DNA of 64,000 nucleotides from Sulfuriroseicoccus oceanibius (GTDB lineage Bacteria; Verrucomicrobiota; Verrucomicrobiia; Verrucomicrobiales; SLCJ01): assembly GCF_010681825.2 (NCBI RefSeq), contig NZ_CP066776.1, positions 3,038,001 to 3,102,000 on the forward strand, given 5' to 3'. Below the pieces are notes generated by a model, which was given only the letters and a program-made list of their open reading frames with translations, was not told where the DNA came from and did no database searches. Positions 34,693 to 41,727 of the stretch are shown piece after piece. Made by a program: the position numbers and the translations under genes. How positions within the stretch are numbered: position 1 is the first letter of the stretch; each line of letters begins with the position of its first letter.

Positions 34693-35047
34693 ATCTTTAT
34701 ATAGTATTTTGATTATTAATCAGTTAGCGCGCCTAAACGCGACCCAGAGACTTAGCAAAGCCCCAGTAGGACACCTTGCGGAAATCCCCCGCAGATGTCC
34801 ACTCAATCGTTTCCAAGCGCTACTGAAAAGTACGGATACACGAAACAAATCGACACATTTTTTCATCAATCTTCCCATACCTTCAGCGAGCCACCGGACA
34901 CCGCTACCCGGCACGGGATCTGCCGATCCGCACCCTCCAACGCCCCGACGCACGTAACCTCTTTTGCCGCCCGATGTCACCCTCCCGCGTCCCTACCGTC
35001 GTGCTAGCACTCCTCCTCTCCTAAAGCCACCCACCACCGCCCGCTCC
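34693..35047 (+). other. Intergenic region between small lipoprotein and purine permease
   Basis: 355 bases without a convincing gene. It holds the divergent promoters and a hairpin-rich segment at 34764-34825 (see next entry). Confidence 0.6.
34764..34825 (-). ncRNA. Possible structured leader of the 38-residue lipoprotein gene
   Basis: Read on the minus strand, CAGTA (outer) pairs with TACTG, GGACA with TGTCC and TGCGG with CCGCA in nested order, enclosing GGGATTT; a 20-base single-stranded segment lies on the 5' side between the first two stems. It could be a UTR structure or chance. No known riboswitch was recognised. Confidence 0.3.
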
Positions 35048-36331
35048 ATGTTCAAGCTGAGAGAAAACAAAACCAATGTCCGAACGGAGGTCATCGGAGG
35101 ATGCACCACCTTCCTGACGATGGCTTACATCATTTTCATCAACCCGCTGATCATGAGCGACGCCGGCATGGACAAGCCGGCACTCATCACCGCCACCTGC
35201 CTGGCGGCAAGCCTGAGCACACTGGTCGTTGCACTGTGGGCCAACGTCCCCTTTGCCATGGCCCCGGGGATGGGACTGAATGCATTCTTCACCTACACAC
35301 TGGTGATGGGCCAGGGCCTCAACTGGCAAACCGCACTGGGCGTGGTCTTCATCTCAGGTGTCGTATTTCTCGTCCTCACCCTGGCAGGAATCCGGGAAAA
35401 AATCGTGGCCGCCATCCCACTTTCACTACGCATTGCCACCGCTGCCGGCATCGGACTCTTCATCACCTTCATCGGACTCAAGAACCTCGGCCTCGTGGCC
35501 CAGCATCCCGCAACCTTCGTCTCCATCGGAGAACTGACACGGCCGGTACTCATCGGCCTCGGAGCTCTCTTTTTGATCACCATCCTCGAGATCCGCAAAG
35601 TGAAGGGCTCGATCCTGATCGGCATCTTCGGTGCCACCTTGACCGGCATCCTCACCGGTGACGTTCATCTCAACGGCGTGTTCTCAGCACCACCGAGCAT
35701 CAAGCCGCTACTGTTCCAACTCGACATCATGGGTGCGCTTCAATGGGGACTCGCCGGCGCGATCTTCTCGTTCATGTTCGTCGACCTCTTCGACTCCATC
35801 GGCACCATTGTCGCGTGCTCCTACGAAGCGGGCCATGTCGAACCCGACGGCACCATCAAGCGCATCGACCGCGTACTCGAAGCCGACGCCATGGCCACCG
35901 TGGCAGGCTCGCTGATTGGCACTAGTACCACCACCACCTACATCGAATCCGCCTCAGGCATCGCCGACGGAGCACGCACGGGACTTGCCTCGGTGGTCAC
36001 CGGTTGCCTGTTTCTTTCCGGACTCTTCTTTGCTCCACTCATCGGAGCCGTTCCAGCATTTGCCACGGCGCCGGCACTCATCATCGTCGGCGCCTTCATG
36101 TTCAGGAACGTGAAACAGATCGACTTCAAAGATCTGAAGACCGCAGTCCCCGCGTTCCTGACGATGATCCTCATGCCGCTGACCTTCAGCGTCTCCACCG
36201 GACTCACCGTGGGCTTCCTATCCTACGTCTTGATCGCCGTTTCCTGCGGCGAGCTCAAACGAATCTCATCGGTTATGTGGGTCGTAGGCGTTCTCTCCGC
36301 CATTAACCTCTTGGTCAGTACGACCAACTGA
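35048..36331 (+). CDS. NCS2-family purine permease (AzgA/PbuG type)
   Basis: 427 residues from ATG 35048 (MFKLRENKTN); the frame is open 28 codons further upstream without homology. About 13 hydrophobic segments. AzgA-type signatures: VRTEVIGGCTTFLTMAYIIF, NVPFAMAPGMGLNAFFTYT, DLFDSIGTIVACSYEAG and GTSTTTTYIESASGIADGAR. It should import hypoxanthine, guanine or adenine across the inner membrane with protons. The nearby hpt gene would salvage the imported bases. Confidence 0.93.
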   Translation: MFKLRENKTNVRTEVIGGCTTFLTMAYIIFINPLIMSDAGMDKPALITATCLAASLSTLVVALWANVPFAMAPGMGLNAFFTYTLVMGQGLNWQTALGVVFISGVVFLVLTLAGIREKIVAAIPLSLRIATAAGIGLFITFIGLKNLGLVAQHPATFVSIGELTRPVLIGLGALFLITILEIRKVKGSILIGIFGATLTGILTGDVHLNGVFSAPPSIKPLLFQLDIMGALQWGLAGAIFSFMFVDLFDSIGTIVACSYEAGHVEPDGTIKRIDRVLEADAMATVAGSLIGTSTTTTYIESASGIADGARTGLASVVTGCLFLSGLFFAPLIGAVPAFATAPALIIVGAFMFRNVKQIDFKDLKTAVPAFLTMILMPLTFSVSTGLTVGFLSYVLIAVSCGELKRISSVMWVVGVLSAINLLVSTTN

Positions 36332-36349
36332 CACCACAAGTCCGCCGCA

Positions 36350-36667
36350 TCAGCGCTTCATCTTCGCCACCCAGTGTGGTCGACGTTTGCGGATGACATC
36401 TTCCATGTGGGCGCGCAGGTTCTTCTCGATCCAGAAAAACCCGGCCTCCAAACCCTCGGCGGCGTATGCCCGGCCGATTTCAGCTTCCACCGCTGTCGGG
36501 TTCCCCACCCGTGAAAGGAAATGGTTGGAGCTCATCAGATTCATCAGCTCCCCGTCCATCTCACCAAACTCACGGAGGATCCACTCCCGGGTATAGAGAG
36601 CCAACACGGCATCTCCGGTCCACGCTTGTTCGCGCAGAACGCGCTGGCTGTCTTTGTCTTTAGGCAT
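36350..36667 (-). CDS. Small RNase III-like (Mini-III related) protein
   Basis: 105 residues from ATG 36667 (MPKDKDSQRVL). REQAWTGDAVLALYTREWIL resembles the LAYIGDAVYELYVR helix that carries the catalytic acidic residue in Mini-III ribonucleases, and MNLMSSNHFLSRVGNPTAVEAEIGRAY fits the second half of such a domain. There is no dsRNA-binding domain. Whether it is an active nuclease is uncertain; the alternative is a family of catalytically altered relatives. Convergent with the permease gene and 19 bases from its end. Confidence 0.6.
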   Translation of the reverse strand: MPKDKDSQRVLREQAWTGDAVLALYTREWILREFGEMDGELMNLMSSNHFLSRVGNPTAVEAEIGRAYAAEGLEAGFFWIEKNLRAHMEDVIRKRRPHWVAKMKR

Positions 36668-36777
36668 CTTCAGATTGTGTCTGGATTGTTCAGGAACCGC
36701 ACGAGCCACCAGAGTCGGCGCTAGCGCCACCGAACGGCTCCAAACCGCCGAATCCACCTACCTACCGTCTTCCGGCG

Positions 36778-37320
36778 TCAGGCGTCCGCGTGGGTTGGAT
36801 CCAGCACCCCGATAAAGGGCAAGTTCCGGTACCGCTCCTGATAGTCCAATCCATAGCCCACGACAAACTCGTCCGCCATTTCGAATCCGACATACTCAAC
36901 ATCCACCTCATCGGCACGCTTCTTATCCTTTGCCAACATCACCGCACAGCTCACCGCCGTCGCCCCCATCTCCTCCAGCAATTTGCGCTTCACCGCCGCC
37001 AACGTCCGCCCCGTATCGAGGATATCGTCGATCAACAACACATGACGCCCCTCAACATCCGGCAACGCCCCCTCCCCGAAACTCACCTCACCACTGCTCT
37101 CGGTGCCGCCGTAATAACTGCGCACCGAAAGTGAATCAATCGTCAGCGGGATCTGAACCCGCCGCAGCAAATCCGCCGTAAAAATAATCCCGCCGTGCAG
37201 GATCACCACGGCACTCACCTTTTCGCCCCGCAGGTCTTCGGTGATCATCGCCCCCAACTCGTCCAAGCGGGCCCGGATGTCCGCTTCGGAAAACAACACC
37301 TTCTCAATAGCACCATGCAT
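36778..37320 (-). CDS. hpt: Hypoxanthine (guanine) phosphoribosyltransferase
   Basis: 180 residues from ATG 37320 (MHGAIEKVLF); the frame upstream runs into the divergent rarA region and lacks homology. The PRPP-binding loop is VLLIDDILDTGRTL (VLIVDDIxDTGxTL). AVVILHGGIIFTADLLR and YVGFEMADEFVVGYGLDY are the usual HPRT blocks. It salvages hypoxanthine and guanine to IMP and GMP, fitting the purine permease two genes away. Confidence 0.94.
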   Translation of the reverse strand: MHGAIEKVLFSEADIRARLDELGAMITEDLRGEKVSAVVILHGGIIFTADLLRRVQIPLTIDSLSVRSYYGGTESSGEVSFGEGALPDVEGRHVLLIDDILDTGRTLAAVKRKLLEEMGATAVSCAVMLAKDKKRADEVDVEYVGFEMADEFVVGYGLDYQERYRNLPFIGVLDPTHADA

Positions 37321-37429
37321 AATGGTCAGTGTAAGGGCAGCGGCCCACCAAGAGCAAGCACGCCAACACTCCAGCGAAAGCCCCCCTTCCAGATTTCCAC
37401 TTTCATCCCCGAGGCATCGCGGGTTATCT

Positions 37430-38815
37430 ATGCCAACTGTGGCTGATCTCTTTCCATCCGATCCCGATACCGACGCCCCGACACCAACCCGCGAGGCTCC
37501 GTCTGCATCGCAACCGCTGGCTGCCCGCATGCGCCCGCGCACGCTCGACGAGTACGCCGGCCAGCGCCACATTCTGGGAGAAAGCAAACTGCTGCGGCGA
37601 GCGGTCGAGGCAGACCGCTTCTCTTCGTTGATCTTCTACGGCCCTCCGGGCGTGGGCAAAACCACACTTGCCCACCTCATCGCCACCCGTACCGCTTCGC
37701 GCTTCGTCAACCTCTCCGGAGTGGAAAGCAATGTCGCCCAACTGCGCGCCGCCATTGAAGAAGCCTCGGTACGCCAGAAGCTCCACAACAAAACCACGGT
37801 GCTTTTTGTCGATGAAATCCACCGCTTCAACAAAAGCCAGCAGGACGTGCTGCTGCCGCACATCGAACGGGGCACGATCCGCTTCATCGGAGCCACGACT
37901 CACAATCCATTCTTCTACGTCAACAGCCCGCTGGTTTCGCGCTCGATGCTCTTTGAACTCGAGCCGCTTTCGGTTGCCGACTTGGAATGGCTGATCGACC
38001 AAGCGCTCAGCGATGCAGAACGCGGCTACGGCAACGAGCGCATCACCATTGCGGACGACGCCCGCACCCACATCGCCAGCCAAGCCGACGGCGACGCACG
38101 CAAATGCCTCACCGCACTTGAGCTCGCCGTGCTCACCAGCGACTCCATGCGCGACGACGACGGCGCACTCCAGATCACCATGGAAATTGCCCAGGAGTCG
38201 GTGCAGCGCAAAGCGATCGTCTACGACGGCGATGGCGACGCCCACTACGACACCATCAGCGCGTTCATCAAATCCATCCGCGGATCGGATCCGGATGCCG
38301 CTATTTACTGGCTCGCCAAAATGCTCGTCGCCGGAGAAGACCCGCGCTTCATCGCACGCCGGCTCGTCATCGCCGCCAGCGAAGACATCGGCATGGCCGA
38401 CTCCAATGGCCTGCGCGTCGCGATGTCCACGTTCGACGCGGTCGAGAAGATCGGGATGCCCGAAGCACGCATCAACCTCGCCCACGCCACCGTCTACCTC
38501 GCCACCGCCCCCAAATCCAACCGCGCCTACGCCGCCATCAACGCAGCAATGAGCGATGTCAAAAAGGGCGCAACCCTCGCGGTGCCTCCCCACTTGCGCA
38601 CGAAGACCCGCAAGAAAATCGCCCAACAGACCGGCCACCTCGACGACAAAGCCACCCAGTACCTTTACAGCCACGACAGCGAGGAAGGCTACATCCCGCA
38701 AGCCTACCTTCCCGAAGGCAAGCGTTACTACGAACCCACGGAAAACGGATTGGAGAAACGCGTGAAGGAACGCCTCGACTACTGGCGCTCGCTGTTTGAC
38801 GCCTCACAAAAATAG
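37430..38815 (+). CDS. rarA: Replication-associated recombination protein A (RarA/MgsA)
   Basis: AAA+ ATPase of the clamp-loader-like family, 461 residues from ATG 37430 (MPTVADLFPS), that acts at stalled replication forks. Walker A is YGPPGVGKTTLAHLIA, Walker B VLFVDEIHRFNKSQQD, sensor 1 FIGATTHNPFF. PLAARMRPRTLDEYAGQRHIL and the C-terminal MLVAGEDPRFIARRLV, YLPEGKRYYEPTENG are diagnostic of RarA rather than RuvB or DnaX. Divergent from hpt, with a 109-base gap between start codons. Confidence 0.95.
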   Translation: MPTVADLFPSDPDTDAPTPTREAPSASQPLAARMRPRTLDEYAGQRHILGESKLLRRAVEADRFSSLIFYGPPGVGKTTLAHLIATRTASRFVNLSGVESNVAQLRAAIEEASVRQKLHNKTTVLFVDEIHRFNKSQQDVLLPHIERGTIRFIGATTHNPFFYVNSPLVSRSMLFELEPLSVADLEWLIDQALSDAERGYGNERITIADDARTHIASQADGDARKCLTALELAVLTSDSMRDDDGALQITMEIAQESVQRKAIVYDGDGDAHYDTISAFIKSIRGSDPDAAIYWLAKMLVAGEDPRFIARRLVIAASEDIGMADSNGLRVAMSTFDAVEKIGMPEARINLAHATVYLATAPKSNRAYAAINAAMSDVKKGATLAVPPHLRTKTRKKIAQQTGHLDDKATQYLYSHDSEEGYIPQAYLPEGKRYYEPTENGLEKRVKERLDYWRSLFDASQK

Positions 38816-38864
38816 TCACCTCCACCGTTCGGCAACGTAACCCTCAGGAACCCTGCCGATTACC

Positions 38865-39224
38865 ATGAACGATCCCAGCGTAGACGAAATCATCATCAAG
38901 ATGATGCATCAGGAGCGCTCGGAGAACGAGATCATGGAGGCACTTCGAGAGGCCGGATTGATCGATCGTTTCAACGCCTACGATATTCATCTGAAGATCG
39001 CCGACTACCGCCGCGCCAGCGACATCATCCCCCCGAAGCCCAGCATCCTGTCGCGGATCATGACACGCGCGTTCGGACTCGTCGCCCTCGCCGTTGGGAT
39101 CCTTTTTCTGGCCTGGGGGCTCGGAGTCATCGGCGACCCGGTAGTCCGCCCACTCTTCGCCATCTTCGGGGGCGGCGCACTCGTGCTCGCCGGCACGAAG
39201 CTCACATTTGGCTCGCCGGACTGA
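38865..39224 (+). CDS. Small protein with C-terminal membrane helices
   Basis: 119 residues. The first 55 are helical and charged (IIIKMMHQERSENEIMEALREAG), similar in style to UBA/helix-turn-helix-like bundles. The rest has two predicted membrane segments, AFGLVALAVGILFLAWGLGVI and LFAIFGGGALVLAGT, joined by a short loop. No family recognised. It follows rarA after 49 bases and shares the bidirectional terminator with the convergent LysM gene. Confidence 0.7.
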   Translation: MNDPSVDEIIIKMMHQERSENEIMEALREAGLIDRFNAYDIHLKIADYRRASDIIPPKPSILSRIMTRAFGLVALAVGILFLAWGLGVIGDPVVRPLFAIFGGGALVLAGTKLTFGSPD

Positions 39225-39260
39225 TCGGCACACCCGCCAACGCTCCAATCCTCGATACAC

Positions 39261-39295
39261 AAACGGCCGCACCGAGACTCTCGATGCGGCCGTTT
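39261..39295. terminator. Bidirectional terminator hairpin
   Basis: AAACGGCCGCA pairs perfectly with TGCGGCCGTTT around a 13-base loop, between convergent genes. The T-runs are only three long on each side. Confidence 0.75.
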
Positions 39296-39320
39296 GGCGA
39301 ATGAACTCTCAAGCTTCCGT

Positions 39321-39923
39321 TTAAGGAATCTGCAAGCTCTGACCGATGCGCAGAGTGTCGCTGCTCAGGCCATTGGCGCTCTTCAGCTTCGACACGGTCA
39401 CACCATACTTGCGGCTGATGCCCCACAGGGTTTCACCCGAGCGCACCGTGTGCACCGATCCGCTGCTGGAAGAAACCACGGCACCACTGCCCGAGGACAC
39501 ACCAGGAATCTTCAATGTCTGACCGATCTGAATGTTGCTGCCGCTGATGCCGTTGGCTCGCTGAATAGCCCCCACACTCACACCGAACTTGCGGCTGATC
39601 TTCCAAAGGCTGTCACCACGCACCACGGTGTACGAAGTAGACTGGGCTGGTGGCGAATAGCTTGGTGGTGTGGCCGGCGGGCTGTAACCACCGCCATCGT
39701 TCGAAGCAAGATCCGTGGTTGGCTGGTAGGTCCCACCCGATGCACCATCGGTGCCCCAACCGGCAGCGTCGCTAGCTGCGTCGTCGATGTAGTTACCGTT
39801 CTCATCAAACGGGTACACGATATCGCCGTCTGCCACATCGTTGCCACTACCGGTCCCTTGGCAGGAAACCATCACCATCGCGGCGGAAACCGCACCAACT
39901 GTCATCAAAATAGGGTTCTTCAT
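39321..39923 (-). CDS. Lipoprotein with two LysM domains
   Basis: 200 residues from ATG 39923 (MKNPILMTVG). Signal segment ends in VMVSCQGTGSG, a plausible lipobox (VSC). A low-complexity Asp/Gly/Ser/Pro region (to about residue 105) precedes two LysM repeats, YTVVRGDSLWKISRKFGVSV and HTVRSGETLWGISRKYGVTV, joined by a Ser/Gly linker. It should bind peptidoglycan or chitin-like glycans from the periplasmic side. No catalytic domain is present. Confidence 0.87.
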   Translation of the reverse strand: MKNPILMTVGAVSAAMVMVSCQGTGSGNDVADGDIVYPFDENGNYIDDAASDAAGWGTDGASGGTYQPTTDLASNDGGGYSPPATPPSYSPPAQSTSYTVVRGDSLWKISRKFGVSVGAIQRANGISGSNIQIGQTLKIPGVSSGSGAVVSSSSGSVHTVRSGETLWGISRKYGVTVSKLKSANGLSSDTLRIGQSLQIP

Positions 39924-40304
39924 GATTCGATTCGGGGAATGAAGGGTCGCGGATGAGATGCCACATGCTCCTCCACTTGTAAATGCCAAACCCCGGAACG
40001 GTTTGTCACAACGCGGATTAGCAGGCAAACGCCCTCGTCAGCGCCTCATAACGCCAGTCACAACGCCATCCTTTTATCCCAATGGCACAATTTTCTTTTC
40101 TCCATCATCCCGCCCCAATATCTTGTGCCCCGGCGGCCCGAGCCAGCCCATCATCAGCTCGCTCCAGAGACCGCACACAGAACGTCGATCAACGCCGGAC
40201 ACCACACGCCCGCGGGCCCAACCCCGTGATAGTCAAGGCTCTGCCTAACCTCGTAAAATCGACGTCATTTTTCTTACGGAAAAGTATTGCCGCAAACACG
40301 AGAG

Positions 40305-40318
40305 CACAATATGTTGTG
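40305..40318 (+). promoter_or_regulatory. NrdR-box-like site
   Basis: CACAATATGTTGTG matches the NrdR consensus (acaCwAtATaTwGtgt) and is nearly palindromic. It lies 213 bases before the nrdB ATG. NrdR boxes normally come in pairs about 31 bases apart; I see no clear second one. Confidence 0.6.
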
Positions 40319-40399
40319 GTCGCTCTCGACGAAAAAGCCCAAGATACGGCGTTTTTGACGAATTATTGAGTTTCCTCTCAAATCGAGCGCGAGCCCCGT

Positions 40400-40414
40400 G
40401 TAAACAACGTTTAC
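40400..40414 (+). promoter_or_regulatory. Palindrome GTAAAC-AAC-GTTTAC upstream of nrdB
   Basis: A perfect 6-3-6 inverted repeat 116 bases before the start codon. It is the size of an operator for a dimeric regulator; the regulator is unknown. Confidence 0.4.
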
Positions 40415-40530
40415 CGGCTCATTTCAGCGGCCCTGGCGCGATGCCACGCCCATCCCATTGCGGTCTAACTTCTTGCGTGGAAGCCCTACTGGACCGACTC
40501 TCTCCATCCCCAAAAATCACTCTGATCCAG

Positions 40531-41625
40531 ATGTCCAACACGACCACCATTACCATTGGGAACCGCACGTTTGTCCTCGACCGCGACAAGGCGGAAGAAG
40601 CCTACCGCCAGAAGCTCGTCATCAACGGCAAGGAGACCATGTTCTTCAACATCCTGCCGCTGAAGTACCAGTGGGCCTACGATCTCTACAAGACGATGAA
40701 GGCAAACCACTGGGAGCCAGAGGACATCCCGATGCAAAAGGACATCGAGCAGTGGCGCGACACCACCGCGGTCAACGACATCGACCGTTGGATCATCAAG
40801 ATGGGTATCGGCTATTTCTCCGCAGCCGAAGGCATCGTCGGCGACAACATCCTCCACGTCGTGCGTGAAGTGGTCACCGCTCCCGAGCTCAAGCTCGTGC
40901 TCGGCCGCCATGCCCACGAGGAAAACATCCACGCAGACTCACTCGTCTACATGCTCTCCTCACTCGGCATCAACCCACACGAGTGCGAGGCCATGTTCGA
41001 GGACGTCGAGACCATCAAGGCAAAGAACAATTTCGTGGTCAGCAACTCGCGCGCCCTGCGCCGCGACATCGACCTCACCCTGACCGAGAACAAGCAGGCG
41101 CTGGCGAAAAACATCTTCATGTTCGGCCAGATCATGGAAGGCACCCAGTTCTATGGCCTGTTCGGCATGATCCTTTCGCTCTACCGCCAGGGCAAGTTCC
41201 CGGGCATTGGCCAGATGTTCCGCTACACGCTGCGTGACGAGTCCAACCACATCGAAGTCTTCCGCAACTTGTTGATGGATCTCGTCGATGAGAACCCGGA
41301 TGTGTGGACCGAAGAGTTCAAAGAAGACCTCCGCGCCACCATGAAGGAAGGCATCGAGATCGAGAAAGCTTTCATCCGCGACTGCCTGCCGGTGGACTCC
41401 CTTGGCCTGACCCTGGACGAGTTCCTCACCTACATCGACTACATCGGCGACCGCCGACTCGAGAGCTGCGGCCTCAAGCCACTCAACGAGAACAAGCTCG
41501 AGAACCCACTGCCATGGCTGGCGGAGATGATGGACATCAAGAAGGAGACCAACTTCTTCGAAGGTCGCGTCACCGAATACCGCAAGGCCTCGTCGCTCGA
41601 CACCGTCGACGACGACGAACTTTAA
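40531..41625 (+). CDS. nrdB: Ribonucleotide reductase beta subunit, class Ic-like (Leu at radical site)
   Basis: 364 residues from ATG 40531 (MSNTTTITIG). With NrdA it reduces ribonucleotides. Metal ligands by alignment to E. coli: Glu100 (FSAAEGIVGDN), Glu131 and His134 (ENIHADSL), Glu203 (IMEGTQF), Glu237 and His240 (RDESNHIEVF). In E. coli the radical Tyr sits four residues after the His; here that residue is Leu138. The first ligand is Glu instead of Asp. Both changes are those of the class Ic Mn/Fe enzymes of chlamydia-like type, which use a Mn(IV)Fe(III) cofactor rather than a Tyr radical. nrdA follows after a strong hairpin. Confidence 0.93.
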   Translation: MSNTTTITIGNRTFVLDRDKAEEAYRQKLVINGKETMFFNILPLKYQWAYDLYKTMKANHWEPEDIPMQKDIEQWRDTTAVNDIDRWIIKMGIGYFSAAEGIVGDNILHVVREVVTAPELKLVLGRHAHEENIHADSLVYMLSSLGINPHECEAMFEDVETIKAKNNFVVSNSRALRRDIDLTLTENKQALAKNIFMFGQIMEGTQFYGLFGMILSLYRQGKFPGIGQMFRYTLRDESNHIEVFRNLLMDLVDENPDVWTEEFKEDLRATMKEGIEIEKAFIRDCLPVDSLGLTLDEFLTYIDYIGDRRLESCGLKPLNENKLENPLPWLAEMMDIKKETNFFEGRVTEYRKASSLDTVDDDEL

Positions 41626-41658
41626 TCCGGGCACACAACCCAACCTCGTTTTCTTTCC

Positions 41659-41690
41659 GCGGCGGGATGCTCCGTGCATCCCGCCGCACT
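41659..41690 (+). terminator. Intercistronic hairpin between nrdB and nrdA
   Basis: GCGGCGGGATGC pairs perfectly with GCATCCCGCCGC around a five-base loop; ACTTTTG follows. It may act as a partial terminator or mRNA stabiliser, setting unequal nrdB and nrdA levels. Confidence 0.7.
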
Positions 41691-41727
41691 TTTGCCAACA
41701 AAACAACCCCCACCCTCTCACTGAATC

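Larger units (their letters stand above)
39924..40530 (+). other. Intergenic region upstream of nrdB
   Basis: 607 bases without a supported gene. Short open frames on both strands have no signal or composition that suggests coding. It contains an NrdR-box-like site and a 15-base palindrome in front of nrdB. Confidence 0.6.

Noticed and set aside
34764-34825. A known riboswitch (for example purine) before the purine permease
   Set aside because: The paired segments do not match the purine aptamer core, and the better fold is on the opposite strand.
39924-40530. Small genes in the nrdB upstream region
   Set aside because: The open frames have poor composition, no start signals and overlap the palindromic sites.
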